This document shows, in pieces, positions 47,843 to 58,478 of a DNA stretch of 64,000 nt. This DNA comes from Pseudalgibacter alginicilyticus (GTDB taxonomy: Bacteria; Bacteroidota; Bacteroidia; Flavobacteriales; Flavobacteriaceae). Under the pieces are notes generated by a model. That model had not been told where the DNA came from. It was given only the letters and a program-made list of their open reading frames with translations, and made no database searches. Both the position numbers and the translations under genes were made by a program. The stretch lies in assembly GCF_001310225.1 (NCBI RefSeq), contig NZ_CP012898.1, positions 3,342,001 through 3,406,000 of the forward strand, given 5' to 3'. Each line of letters opens with the position of its first letter. Within the stretch, counting starts at the first letter, position 1.

Positions 47843-48334
47843 ATGAGACACGGAAAAAAAATTAACCACTTAGGTAGACAAACAGCACATAGAAAAGCAA
47901 TGTTGGCTAATATGGCTTGTTCATTAATTGAGCATAAACGTATTAATACAACAGTAGCAAAAGCAAAAGCTTTAAAACAATTTGTTGAGCCAATGATTAC
48001 TAAGTCTAAAGAAGATACAACACATAACAGACGTATAGTTATGTCTCGTCTTAGACAAAAAGAAGCTGTTGCTGAATTGTTTAGAGATGTAGCTGCTAAA
48101 GTTGCAGATAGACCAGGAGGTTATACAAGAATTATTAAACTAGGAAATCGTTTAGGTGATAATGCAGATATGGCTATGATTGAATTGGTAGATTACAATG
48201 AAATCTACAATGCAGATAAAGCTAAGAAGAAAACAACCAGAAGAAGTAGAAGAGGAGGTTCTAAATCTGCTGTAGCTGCTACAACAGCTGCACCAGTTGT
48301 TGAACCTAAAACATCTAACGAAGAGGAAGAATAA
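47843..48334 (+). CDS. rplQ: 50S ribosomal protein L17
   Basis: 163 residues: [66 protein letters not shown] basic then acidic C-terminal extension ([15 protein letters not shown]... TSNEEEE) is longer than in E. coli and common in Bacteroidota. Last gene of the ribosomal locus. Confidence 0.98.
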   Translation: MRHGKKINHLGRQTAHRKAMLANMACSLIEHKRINTTVAKAKALKQFVEPMITKSKEDTTHNRRIVMSRLRQKEAVAELFRDVAAKVADRPGGYTRIIKLGNRLGDNADMAMIELVDYNEIYNADKAKKKTTRRSRRGGSKSAVAATTAAPVVEPKTSNEEEE

Positions 48335-48357
48335 ATGTTAATAAGCATTTGAAATAT

Positions 48358-48391
48358 AAAGGATAAACTATTTTAGTTTATCCTTTTTTTT
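48358..48391 (+). terminator. Terminator of the ribosomal protein locus
   Basis: GGATAAACT (48361-48369) pairs with AGTTTATCC (48375-48383), extended by flanking A/T pairs, and is followed by eight T residues. Confidence 0.92.
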
Positions 48392-48464
48392 ATGCAATTT
48401 TGTAAAATCTTTGTTCTCACGTAGCACAGTGCTTAGTTTAAGTGGGAATCTCATAATAATTATA

Positions 48465-49577
48465 ATGAAATATCAAAAAAAACAAAAGGCCATCATTCTC
48501 TTAGCAGATGGTACTATTTTTCACGGTAAAGCAGTAGGTAATAAACAAGGAACAGCATTTGGCGAAGTATGTTTTAATACCGGCATGACGGGATATCAAG
48601 AAATTTTTACAGACCCATCATACTATGGACAACTCATGGTAGCTACCAATGCTCACATTGGTAATTATGGTACTAATGCTGATGAAGTAGAATCTGATTC
48701 TATTAAAATTTCGGGTCTTATAGTAAAAAACTTTAGCTATGATTATTCTAGAGATGATGCAGATGCTTCACTTCTTGATTTTCTTGATAAAAATAATTTA
48801 TTAGCAATTTCGGATGTTGACACGAGGGCTTTGGTAAGTTATATTAGAGATCACGGTGCTATGAATGCTGTTATATCTACGGATGTGGATAATCTTGAAG
48901 GATTAAAAAAACAATTAGCAGACATTCCTAATATGGAAGGCTTGGAGTTAGCATCAAAAGTATCCACCAAAGAACCTTATTATTTTGGAGATGAAAATGC
49001 CAAGTATAAAGTAGCTGCTTTAGATATTGGTATTAAAAAGAATATTCTTCGAAATATAGCTAAAAGAGATGCTTACATCAAGGTATTTCCGTATAACGCA
49101 AAATTTGAGGACTTAGAGGCATTTAACCCTGATGGTTATTTTTTATCTAATGGACCTGGAGATCCAGAACCTTTGGTTGAAGCTCAAGAAGTTGCAAAAG
49201 AAATTATAAAAAGAGATTTGCCTTTATTTGGTATTTGTTTAGGACATCAAGTGATAGCTATTGCTAATGGAATTTCAACTTATAAGATGCATAATGGACA
49301 CAGAGGAATTAATCACCCTGTTAAAAATCTTATCACTGGAAAAGGAGAAATAACCTCTCAAAATCACGGGTTTGCTGTTAATAGAGAGGAAACAGAAGTT
49401 AATCCTGATATAGAGATATCGCATGTACATTTAAATGACAATACGGTAGCAGGATTACGTATGAAAAATAAAAATTGTTTTTCGGTACAATACCATCCAG
49501 AAGCAAGCCCAGGACCGCATGATGCTTCATATCTTTTTGATGAATTTATAGAGAATATCAAGAAAAGCAAAAACTAA
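48465..49577 (+). CDS. carA: Carbamoyl-phosphate synthase small subunit
   Basis: Glutamine amidotransferase subunit that feeds ammonia to CarB for arginine and pyrimidine synthesis. 370 residues from the ATG at 48465 (MKYQKKQKAIILLADGTIFHG); an earlier start at 48411 would add an unrelated tail. The class I amidotransferase domain has SNGPGDPEP, GICLGHQ with nucleophile Cys258, and the His/Glu pair in HPEASPGPHD. carB is not adjacent. No certain promoter; AATCTTTG at 48406 is a one-mismatch -7 box. Confidence 0.96.
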   Translation: MKYQKKQKAIILLADGTIFHGKAVGNKQGTAFGEVCFNTGMTGYQEIFTDPSYYGQLMVATNAHIGNYGTNADEVESDSIKISGLIVKNFSYDYSRDDADASLLDFLDKNNLLAISDVDTRALVSYIRDHGAMNAVISTDVDNLEGLKKQLADIPNMEGLELASKVSTKEPYYFGDENAKYKVAALDIGIKKNILRNIAKRDAYIKVFPYNAKFEDLEAFNPDGYFLSNGPGDPEPLVEAQEVAKEIIKRDLPLFGICLGHQVIAIANGISTYKMHNGHRGINHPVKNLITGKGEITSQNHGFAVNREETEVNPDIEISHVHLNDNTVAGLRMKNKNCFSVQYHPEASPGPHDASYLFDEFIENIKKSKN

Positions 49578-49685
49578 AAACTTAAAAATAATGATGTTTT
49601 TGAAGGTGAAATTTTAACTAAAACGTTATAGCTAAAATTTATTGATTTTCTTTAGAAACATCAAGTATAATACAAGATTTAACCG

Positions 49686-49693
49686 TAAATTTG
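49686..49693 (+). promoter_or_regulatory. Possible -7 box of eno
   Basis: TAAATTTG lies 29 bases before the eno start and matches TAnnTTTG. No TTTG is seen 19 bases upstream. Confidence 0.4.
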
Positions 49694-49716
49694 AAAGTAT
49701 AAAAGTTTAAAAATAA

Positions 49717-51015
<1,299 letters not shown>

Positions 51016-51035
51016 ATAACATCTGTTTTATTTTC

Positions 51036-51073
51036 AAAAAGGAGCAGTTATATTTTTAATTGTTCCTTTTTTT
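51036..51073 (+). terminator. Intrinsic terminator after eno
   Basis: AAAAAGGAGCA (51036-51046) pairs with TGTTCCTTTTT (one G-T pair), followed by further T residues. Confidence 0.78.
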
Positions 51074-51148
51074 ATACTTATATTTTAATAATGCGTAAAT
51101 TATTCAATCCTTTTAGCGTTATTTTATAAAAAATAATGAGATATTTCG

Positions 51149-51157
51149 TAATTTAGC
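51149..51157 (+). promoter_or_regulatory. Possible variant -7 box (TAATTTAGC) before gltA
   Basis: The same nine bases as before the M1 peptidase gene, 34 bases before the ATG at 51192. Differs from TAnnTTTGC at one position. No -33 element is evident. Confidence 0.3.
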
Positions 51158-51191
51158 AATCCGCATAACTTAAAATAAATTTTCAAAAACT

Positions 51192-52478
51192 ATGTCAAAA
51201 ACTGCCAACTTAGAAATTAATGGTCAAAAATATGAATTCCCTCTTGTAGAAGGAACAGAAAATGAAGTAGCAATAGATATTACCAATCTTAGAAGTACTA
51301 CCAATGGAGTTATAACTATAGATCCAGGTTTTAAAAACACAGGATCTTGTGAAAGTGCTATTACATTCTTAGATGGAGAAAAAGGTATTTTAAGATATAG
51401 AGGATATTCCATTGAAGAATTGGCAGAAAAAGCAGATTTTTTAGAAGTTGCTTATCTTTTAATATTTGGACACCTTCCTACTAAAGAGCAAAATGATAAG
51501 TTTCATGACGACATAAAAGCTCAATCTATAGTAGATGAGGATATTAAAAAAATCATAGAAGCCTTTCCTAAGTCTGCACATCCAATGGGTGTCATTTCTT
51601 CGCTAACAAGTGCTTTAACAGCATTCAATCCCTCTTCAGTAAATGTAAATTCTGAGGAAGATATGTATAAATCTGTTGTTAAGATTTTAGGTAAATTCCC
51701 CGTTTTAGTAGCTTGGACTTATAGAAGAAAAGTTGGTTTACCTTTGGATTATGGAGACAATTCGTTAGGATATGTTGAAAATATCTTAAAAATGATGTTT
51801 AGCCAACCAAATGCTTGTTATGTACAAAGTGAAATATTAATAAATGCTTTAGATAAATTATTAATCCTTCATGCAGATCATGAGCAAAATTGTTCAACAT
51901 CAACAGTTAGAGTTGTTGGCTCATCACATGCAGGTTTATTTGCCTCAATTTCTGCAGGGATTTCAGCTTTATGGGGGCCGCTTCATGGTGGTGCTAATCA
52001 AGCTGTTCTTGAAATGCTTGAATCTATAAAATTAGATGGCGGTGATACTAAAAAATACATGTTAAAGGCTAAAGATAAAAATGATCCTTTCCGTTTAATG
52101 GGCTTTGGTCACCGTGTTTATAAAAATTTTGATCCCCGTGCTAGAATTATTAAAAAAGCCGCGGATGAAGTATTAGGAAATTTAGGAATTCAAGATCCTA
52201 TTTTAGATATTGCTAAAGGTCTGGAAAAAGAAGCTTTAGAAGATAGTTATTTCGTAGATAGAAAATTATATCCTAACGTTGATTTTTATTCAGGAATAAT
52301 CTACAGAGGTATGGGTATTCCTACTGATATGTTTACAGTTATGTTTGCTTTAGGTCGCCTTCCAGGTTGGATTGCTCAATGGAGAGAAATGCGCTTGAAA
52401 AAAGAGCCTATCGGAAGACCAAGACAAATTTATATTGGAGAAACAGAGCGAAAGTTTGTTCCTGTTGAAAACAGATAA
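51192..52478 (+). CDS. gltA: Citrate synthase
   Basis: First step of the TCA cycle, joining acetyl-CoA and oxaloacetate. 428 residues, the size of the hexameric NADH-sensitive type. ITIDPGFKNTGSCESAITFLDGEKGILRYRGY opens the fold; active-site histidines are His265 in WGPLHGGANQ and His307 in FGHRVYKNFDPRA. Own terminator follows. Confidence 0.97.
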   Translation: MSKTANLEINGQKYEFPLVEGTENEVAIDITNLRSTTNGVITIDPGFKNTGSCESAITFLDGEKGILRYRGYSIEELAEKADFLEVAYLLIFGHLPTKEQNDKFHDDIKAQSIVDEDIKKIIEAFPKSAHPMGVISSLTSALTAFNPSSVNVNSEEDMYKSVVKILGKFPVLVAWTYRRKVGLPLDYGDNSLGYVENILKMMFSQPNACYVQSEILINALDKLLILHADHEQNCSTSTVRVVGSSHAGLFASISAGISALWGPLHGGANQAVLEMLESIKLDGGDTKKYMLKAKDKNDPFRLMGFGHRVYKNFDPRARIIKKAADEVLGNLGIQDPILDIAKGLEKEALEDSYFVDRKLYPNVDFYSGIIYRGMGIPTDMFTVMFALGRLPGWIAQWREMRLKKEPIGRPRQIYIGETERKFVPVENR

Positions 52479-52501
52479 TTTGAATCATTAAAATAATAAC
52501 A

Positions 52502-52541
52502 TTTAAAAAGCTTCATGATTAATATTGTGAAGCTTTTTAAA
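52502..52541 (+). terminator. Intrinsic terminator after gltA
   Basis: A perfect stem (AAAAAGCTTCA at 52505-52515 with TGAAGCTTTTT at 52528-52538) extends by three more A/T pairs. It stands only 10 bases before the next start codon, so the next gene may depend on readthrough or a promoter within this stretch. Confidence 0.85.
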
Positions 52542-52551
52542 TAATATTTAT

Positions 52552-53469
52552 ATGGCACTGGAACTTCATATAAAAAATGAAACAGCACATTTAAGAGCTG
52601 TAGTTTTAGGAACTGCTCAAAGTAATGGTGCAATTCCTGATATTAAGGATTGTTACGACCCCAAGAGTATAGAGCACATTAAAGCAGGGACATACCCAGT
52701 AGAAAGTGATATGATTTATGAACTAAATACGGTGGCTTCCGTTTTAGAGAAATATGCTGTTACTGTGTATAGACCAACGATTTTAAAGGACTGTAATCAA
52801 ATTTTTTCACGAGATATTGCCTTTGTAATAGAAGATAAAATTATAAGAGCTAATATCTTACCAAATCGGATCAGGGAAATTGAAGCTATACGACATATTT
52901 GGGATCAGGTAGCCCCCAAAAACAGAATTATTTTGCCTAAAGAATGCCATGCAGAAGGAGGAGATATTATTGTTTGGAACGATTATATTTTTGTTGGAAC
53001 TTATTCAGGAGATGATTATTCCAATTATATTACAGCAAGAACAAATATAGATACTGTTATTGCTTTGCAAGAACTTTTTCCCAATAAAATTGTCAAAGGG
53101 TTTGATCTGAGAAAATCGAATACAGATCCTAAGGAAAATGCTCTGCATTTAGATTGTTGTTTTCAACCTATTGGTAAAAATAAAGCTATTATTCATAAAA
53201 ATGGCTTTTTAATTGAGCAGGAATATCAATGGCTAATTGATTTTTTCGGGAAAAAAAATGTGTTTGAAATTAACAAACAGGAAATGTATGATATGAATTG
53301 TAATGTGTTTTCTATTTCTGAAGAGGTTATTATTTCTGAAAAAAACTTTACTAGATTAAATAATTGGTTGCGAAATCAAGGTTTTACTGTTGAAGAAGTA
53401 CCTTATGCTGAAATTGGAAAACAAGAAGGCTTGCTACGTTGTAGTACCATGCCTTTAATTCGAAACTAA
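52552..53469 (+). CDS. Dimethylarginine dimethylaminohydrolase / amidinotransferase family protein
   Basis: 305 residues of the guanidino-group-modifying pentein fold. Conserved features are FSRDIAFVI, the EGGDI motif, the histidine in ALHLDCCF and the nucleophilic cysteine in GLLRCSTMPLI. It may hydrolyse methylarginines or related guanidino compounds, or move an amidino group; the motifs do not decide. It has no partner gene: gltA is upstream, and the acyl-CoA-binding gene converges on it downstream. No signal peptide. Confidence 0.82.
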   Translation: MALELHIKNETAHLRAVVLGTAQSNGAIPDIKDCYDPKSIEHIKAGTYPVESDMIYELNTVASVLEKYAVTVYRPTILKDCNQIFSRDIAFVIEDKIIRANILPNRIREIEAIRHIWDQVAPKNRIILPKECHAEGGDIIVWNDYIFVGTYSGDDYSNYITARTNIDTVIALQELFPNKIVKGFDLRKSNTDPKENALHLDCCFQPIGKNKAIIHKNGFLIEQEYQWLIDFFGKKNVFEINKQEMYDMNCNVFSISEEVIISEKNFTRLNNWLRNQGFTVEEVPYAEIGKQEGLLRCSTMPLIRN

Positions 53470-53533
53470 TATTTCTTTCTAATTGGGTTGGATTTATTTA
53501 TATAAGTGATGCATCTGGTATTGATAATAGCAA

Positions 53534-53800
53534 TTATTCTCTATACAAAAAATAATTGTTAACCAATTCAATATAAGTAGCTTTTGCTTCGTCTTGAGTA
53601 ATATTTTTTATTTGAAAAAGGGCATTTGTTTTAAAAGCATTTATAATTGGAGTTCTGCTTTTGGGCCTTCCGTAATCATTAGTTGCTTTTTTGTAGTATG
53701 CGTATAACCGAAGTAAAAAATCCGCAGGAAACGGTTCTTTATGGGCATTAATACGACTTACAGCATCTTGAAATTCTATGTTTAATTCTTCACTATTCAT
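53534..53800 (-). CDS. Acyl-CoA-binding protein
   Basis: 88 residues from the ATG at 53800; a start at 53827 would overlap psd further. Four-helix ACBP fold: FQDAVSRINAHKEPFPADFLLRLYAYYKKATNDYG holds the ligand-binding tyrosines and lysines, and the C-terminus TYIELVNNYF is typical. ACBPs buffer long-chain acyl-CoA; they are uncommon in bacteria overall but found in Bacteroidota. Its start overlaps the psd end by eight bases, so it is translated with cdsA and psd. Confidence 0.85.
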   Translation of the reverse strand: MNSEELNIEFQDAVSRINAHKEPFPADFLLRLYAYYKKATNDYGRPKSRTPIINAFKTNALFQIKNITQDEAKATYIELVNNYFLYRE

Positions 53801-54449
53801 GTATTTCGGCAATAATACTTTCTCCACCTCGAACTTTTTGGTTAAGTTTTACTTTAACATTTGAGTTTAAGGGTAAAAATAAATCAACTCTAGAACCAAA
53901 CTTTATAAATCCAGATTCGCTCCCTTGCATGGCAACATCATCTACCTTAGCATAATTTACAATGCGTTTTGCTAAGGCACCAGCTATTTGTCTATGCATT
54001 ACTTTGCCGTAGCTTTTGTTTTCTACTACTACAGTGGTTCGTTCATTCTCTTCACTGGCTTTTGGATGCCAAGCTACTAAGTATTTGCCTGGATGATATT
54101 TACTAAAAACTACTTTGCCTCCTATAGGGTAACGAGTTACGTGTACATTTATTGGTGACATAAATACACTTATCTGCAGGCGCTTATCTTTAAAATATTC
54201 ATTTTCTTCAACTTCTTCAATAACAACGACTTTACCATCAACAGGTGCTATTACTTGTAAATCATTTAAGGTAGTTTTCCGTTTTGGATTTCTGAAAAAT
54301 TGTAAAATAAGAATCAAGAAGATTAATAGCACAATCATGATAGTAGTGCTAAGCCATTTAATAGGAATTAAATGATCAACCAATAAAAAAGCGGCCACAA
54401 CAATGCCAAATGTTACTAATATAATTTTATGACCTTCTTTATGAAACAT
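53793..54449 (-). CDS. psd: Phosphatidylserine decarboxylase (short, archaeal-like type)
   Basis: Makes phosphatidylethanolamine. 218 residues with one or two N-terminal membrane segments (LVTFGIVVAAFLLVD, IMIVLLIFLILIL), APVDGKVV, MSPINVHVTRYP and the self-cleavage site FGSRVD: Ser186 becomes the pyruvoyl group. The gene starts inside cdsA by 11 bases. The short form without a long N-terminal domain is usual in Bacteroidota. Confidence 0.93.
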   Translation of the reverse strand: MFHKEGHKIILVTFGIVVAAFLLVDHLIPIKWLSTTIMIVLLIFLILILQFFRNPKRKTTLNDLQVIAPVDGKVVVIEEVEENEYFKDKRLQISVFMSPINVHVTRYPIGGKVVFSKYHPGKYLVAWHPKASEENERTTVVVENKSYGKVMHRQIAGALAKRIVNYAKVDDVAMQGSESGFIKFGSRVDLFLPLNSNVKVKLNQKVRGGESIIAEIHE

Positions 54450-55260
54450 AATGTATAATTCTTAAAAATAAATATATAAACGGTGCGGCAAATATAATAC
54501 TGTCTAATCTATCAAGCAAACCACCATGCCCAGGCATAATGATACCACTGTCTTTGACATTAGCGTTTCGCTTAAATTTAGATTCTATTAAATCGCCTAA
54601 TGTACCAAACACACTTATTATAATACTTAAAATAAGCCAATAGGTAAAGTTTAATGTTTGTGTAAAGGTAGCAATAAAATAACTGGCAATACAGGAAAAA
54701 AATAATCCACCAAGAAAGCCTTCTACCGTTTTTTTAGGTGAAATTTTTTCAAAAAGCTTTTGTTTGCCATAGTTTTTTCCTACTAAAAAAGCAAAGGTAT
54801 CATTAATCCAAACAAGTATAAAGGAACCTAATAAAATGTTTGAATTGTATGGCTGAAAATAATTTGCAATCAGTATTAAAAATATAAAGGCACTGGATAT
54901 ATAAAATGTTGTAATAATAAATTGCTTGGAGCTAAATAGAGGAGTGGTTCTAATAGAGAATAAATCTTTTATTAAAAAAAGTTCCACAAAAATACTGATA
55001 ACTAAAAGTATTTGAATGGCTTCTTGCAGACCTAGATGTTCTTTAGAAACAAATCGCCAGTAACCGAAAGCCAGATATAAAACAATAAAAATAATATATG
55101 GAATTTTGCTTTTTAGTTGAATAAGTTTGGTGAACTCACCCATACATATAAGACCAAATACGAAAAAAAGGATAATCAAAGCATGTTCAAATTGCATGGA
55201 AACAATTAATAATAGCACATAGATTAATCCAGAAAATGATCGTATTAAAATTTCTTTCAT
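54439..55260 (-). CDS. cdsA: Phosphatidate cytidylyltransferase
   Basis: Forms CDP-diacylglycerol from phosphatidate and CTP in the inner membrane. 273 residues with about seven hydrophobic helices and the C-terminal family signature ESKFKRNANVKDSG followed by PGHGGLLDRLDS. Overlaps psd by 11 bases; 66 bases downstream of the LUD gene. Confidence 0.96.
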   Translation of the reverse strand: MKEILIRSFSGLIYVLLLIVSMQFEHALIILFFVFGLICMGEFTKLIQLKSKIPYIIFIVLYLAFGYWRFVSKEHLGLQEAIQILLVISIFVELFLIKDLFSIRTTPLFSSKQFIITTFYISSAFIFLILIANYFQPYNSNILLGSFILVWINDTFAFLVGKNYGKQKLFEKISPKKTVEGFLGGLFFSCIASYFIATFTQTLNFTYWLILSIIISVFGTLGDLIESKFKRNANVKDSGIIMPGHGGLLDRLDSIIFAAPFIYLFLRIIHYVS

Positions 55261-55326
55261 CAGCTAATAAGCATTTTTCTGTTTATTGATTTGTACAAAT
55301 TGATTGTTTTTTACCTTGTGTAACTT

Positions 55327-55935
55327 TTAATAGTCTTCTAAAAGTAGTAGGTATAAGTTTTTGGAACTACTGCCATAGCTTAAAAAATCTTTGTCGTCTC
55401 CAGATTTAAAATGCTTAATAGTTGTAATATTTGTAGGAATGGTTTGTTTGTTTTTTGATTTAATTCCTCGAAGGCCTTCACCTATGTTTTCTACAATCTG
55501 ACTGGTAGTTGCAAAAACAATAAAATTATCGGGAAGTTCCATCAATTTTTTTTCTAATATTTGATTTGAACAGATTAATAGCGAGCCATCATTTGCTATT
55601 AAATTTTCACAGGTTGTAAGGAAAAAAGTAGAATCATTAGTTTTTTTAGTTGTACTTAAATTTGATTTTTTAAATTTGTCTTTAAGATTTTCATCAAAAA
55701 TAAGAGTTTCTTTAGCCTGCCAATGGTTCTCCTCTATGATATTTTGAAGACTCTCAAAGGTTTCGTCTAAATCTTCACAGTATAGAAATTTACCTCCATT
55801 AGCCTTAAAATTAATAGTAAACCGTTCATCAATGGGTATCTTGATTTCAGGCATGTATTTGCCTCTATCAATAGATTTAATTTCTTCTTTTTCTTGATCC
55901 GGTTTTGAACCAAATAATTTTCTAAAAAGACTCAT
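55327..55935 (-). CDS. LUD domain (LutC/YkgG-like) protein
   Basis: 202 residues. The fold is that of LutC, a part of the LutABC lactate oxidation system, but lutA and lutB are absent here. N-terminus MSLFRKLFGSKPDQEKEE is charged and probably flexible. Motifs include LLICSNQILEKKLMELPDNFIVFATTSQIVENIGEGLRGIKSKN. Its place between ftsH and cdsA suggests a non-lactate role, unknown. Confidence 0.78.
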   Translation of the reverse strand: MSLFRKLFGSKPDQEKEEIKSIDRGKYMPEIKIPIDERFTINFKANGGKFLYCEDLDETFESLQNIIEENHWQAKETLIFDENLKDKFKKSNLSTTKKTNDSTFFLTTCENLIANDGSLLICSNQILEKKLMELPDNFIVFATTSQIVENIGEGLRGIKSKNKQTIPTNITTIKHFKSGDDKDFLSYGSSSKNLYLLLLEDY

Positions 55936-56055
55936 TCAGGTAACTGCTATTAACTCAATTTTCTTGAAGTTTATCAAAGATAAAAAATCTTAAATTAACC
56001 ATACGATTAATTTAAGATTTTTACTAAAAACGTTAATAAAAGTATTAATGATAAT

Positions 56056-58002
56056 TTATTCTTTTGGTACTTTTATGTCTATTTGTTCTTCTTTTTTAAA
56101 AGCACGCTCGCCAAATATTTTTTCAAGATTATCTTTAAAAATCACTTCTTTTTCAAGAAGAACATTTGCAAGTTCAGTAAGTTTATCTTTATTGTCTTCT
56201 AATAATTTAACGGCTCTTTTGTATTGATTTTCAATAATATCAGATATTTCTTTGTCAATTAATTCCGCTGTTTGCTCGCTATAGGGTTTAGTGAAACCGT
56301 ATTCGCTTTGTCCAGAATCATAATATGTTAAGTTTCCAATTTTATCACTCAATCCATAAATGGTAACCATGGCTCTAGCTTGTTTGGTAACTTTTTCTAA
56401 ATCACTAAGAGCACCTGTTGATATTTTATTAAAAATTACTTTTTCAGCAGCACGACCTCCTAAAGCCGCACACATTTCATCAAGCATTTGTTCTGGACGA
56501 ACAATGAGGCGTTCTTCAGGTAAGTACCAAGCAGCTCCTAAAGAGCGGCCTCTAGGCACAATGGTAACTTTTACTAATGGTGCAGCATGCTCAAGCATCC
56601 AACTTACTGTGGCATGACCAGCTTCATGGAATGCCACAGCTTTTTTCTCACTAGGTGTTATTATTTTGTTTTTCTTTTCTAATCCACCAATAATTCTATC
56701 AACAGCGTCAAGGAAATCTTGTTTATCTACTGCTTTTTTATTATTTCTTGCAGCAATTAAAGCGGCTTCATTACAAACATTTGCAATATCAGCCCCTGAA
56801 AAACCTGGGGTTTGTTTTGATAAAAATTCGGTATCTAAATCCTTAGCCTTTTTTAAAGGTCTTAAATGAACTTCAAAAATTTCTTTACGCTCACGAATAT
56901 CAGGTAAATCAACATAAATTTGTCTGTCAAAACGACCAGCACGCATTAGAGCTTTATCTAAAATATCGGCTCTGTTGGTAGCTGCTAATACAATAACGTT
57001 AGTATTGGTGCCAAAACCATCCATTTCTGTTAATAATTGGTTCAGCGTATTTTCACGCTCGTCATTACTTCCAGACATAGCATTTTTTCCTCTAGCACGA
57101 CCAATAGCGTCTATTTCATCAATAAAAATAATTGATGGTGATTTTTCTTTAGCTTGTTTAAATAAATCGCGAACTCTAGAGGCACCAACACCAACAAACA
57201 TTTCAACAAAATCAGAACCAGATAATGAGAAAAAAGGTACTTTGGCTTCCCCTGCAACGGCTCTTGCTAATAAAGTTTTTCCAGTTCCTGGAGGGCCAAC
57301 AAGTAGGGCGCCTTTAGGGATTTTCCCTCCTAAAGAGGTGTATTTTTCTGGATGTTTAAGAAAATCTACAATTTCTTGTACTTCTTCTTTAGCACCTTCT
57401 AAACCAGCTACATCTTTAAAGGTTGTTTTAACTTCAGTATTTTGATCGAAAAGCTTTGCCTTAGACTTTCCAATATTAAATATCTGTCCTCCAGCACCAC
57501 CACCAGCACCACCAGACATACGACGCATGATAAAAATCCAAACGCCAATTAATAAGATAAACGGTAGAATACCTAATAAGAAATCACCTAAATGGTTTTC
57601 TTCAGTGGTATATATAGGTTCTAAATTTAAGTTTTGTTCTTTTATGATTTCATCTAATTGATTTTCAAAGTTTTGAAGGTCGCCAAATTCAAATTTATAA
57701 TTAGGTAATTGGGCTGTTGTTGGTATAAGGGTAGAGGGTTTTGACTTTTTATGGATTTCTTTTTCTGCAGCTTCCTTGGTAAGATATACTTTTGCAATAC
57801 GCTTGTTTACAATTTCAACTTTTGCTACGTCTCCATCTTCTACAAATTGAAAAAATTGTGTAGGGTTTGTTAAGTTTTCCTCTTGATAGCCGTTGTTTCC
57901 AAAAACAGACATTGCTATTAATATAGCAATGATGATTCCGTAAATCCAATATGGACTAAACTTAGGCTTGTTTTCTTTTATGTTTTTTTTATTGTTTGCC
58001 AT
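56056..58002 (-). CDS. ftsH: ATP-dependent zinc metalloprotease FtsH
   Basis: Membrane-bound AAA+ protease that degrades damaged membrane proteins and short-lived regulators. 648 residues: two membrane segments flanking a periplasmic domain, Walker A GPPGTGKT at 236-243, Walker B FIDEIDAIGR, the second region of homology (ATNRADILDKALMRAGRFDR), and the zinc site HEAGH at 459-463. A GGAGGGAGG linker precedes the AAA domain. Nine bases after rsfS. Confidence 0.97.
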   Translation of the reverse strand: MANNKKNIKENKPKFSPYWIYGIIIAILIAMSVFGNNGYQEENLTNPTQFFQFVEDGDVAKVEIVNKRIAKVYLTKEAAEKEIHKKSKPSTLIPTTAQLPNYKFEFGDLQNFENQLDEIIKEQNLNLEPIYTTEENHLGDFLLGILPFILLIGVWIFIMRRMSGGAGGGAGGQIFNIGKSKAKLFDQNTEVKTTFKDVAGLEGAKEEVQEIVDFLKHPEKYTSLGGKIPKGALLVGPPGTGKTLLARAVAGEAKVPFFSLSGSDFVEMFVGVGASRVRDLFKQAKEKSPSIIFIDEIDAIGRARGKNAMSGSNDERENTLNQLLTEMDGFGTNTNVIVLAATNRADILDKALMRAGRFDRQIYVDLPDIRERKEIFEVHLRPLKKAKDLDTEFLSKQTPGFSGADIANVCNEAALIAARNNKKAVDKQDFLDAVDRIIGGLEKKNKIITPSEKKAVAFHEAGHATVSWMLEHAAPLVKVTIVPRGRSLGAAWYLPEERLIVRPEQMLDEMCAALGGRAAEKVIFNKISTGALSDLEKVTKQARAMVTIYGLSDKIGNLTYYDSGQSEYGFTKPYSEQTAELIDKEISDIIENQYKRAVKLLEDNKDKLTELANVLLEKEVIFKDNLEKIFGERAFKKEEQIDIKVPKE

Positions 58003-58011
58003 CCTGTATTT

Positions 58012-58383
58012 TTAGTAGCTTGTTTCAATTATTGTTGTTTTTGCATCTCCCCAAAGGCTTTCAATGTCATAATATTCTCTAATGTGTTTTTGAAACACGT
58101 GTACTACCACATTTACATAGTCCATTAACACCCATTCAGCATTGTTATCACCTTCAACATGCCAAGGGTGGTCTTTAAGTTCTTTACTAACTTTTTTTTG
58201 TACAGAATTGACTATGGCATTTACTTGTGTATTGGAAGTACCTTCACAAATTATAAAGTAGTCACAAACCGTATTTTCAATAGCTCTTAAATCTAGGATG
58301 TTTATCTGTTCTCCTTTAACATCTTCTATGCCCCCTATTATGGATGATATTAGTTGGTCTGTGCTTATTTTTTCTTTAGCCAT
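58012..58383 (-). CDS. rsfS: Ribosomal silencing factor RsfS
   Basis: 123 residues of the Iojap/RsfS family: ENTVCDYFIICEGTSNTQVNAIVNSVQKK, HPWHVEG, WVLMDYVNVVVHVF and REYYDIESLWGDA. Binds L14 and blocks 30S-50S joining when nutrients are low. First gene of the leftward run; a TAACTTTG box lies at 58404-58411 upstream. Confidence 0.95.
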   Translation of the reverse strand: MAKEKISTDQLISSIIGGIEDVKGEQINILDLRAIENTVCDYFIICEGTSNTQVNAIVNSVQKKVSKELKDHPWHVEGDNNAEWVLMDYVNVVVHVFQKHIREYYDIESLWGDAKTTIIETSY

Positions 58384-58403
58384 TAATTTAATTTAAAGTT
58401 GTG

Positions 58404-58411
58404 CAAAGTTA
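58404..58411 (-). promoter_or_regulatory. -7 box of rsfS-ftsH
   Basis: TAACTTTG followed by C on the minus strand matches TAnnTTTG, 20 bases before the rsfS start. The -33 position has no clear TTTG. Confidence 0.5.
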
Positions 58412-58478
58412 TTATTTTTTTAGTTCTTTATAGTTTAAAATAATCATAAGATTTTACAGTATAAAAAATAACTTCTGT

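Noticed and set aside
48411-48464. Upstream start for carA
   Set aside because: Adds 18 residues unlike CarA; the conserved start is at 48465.
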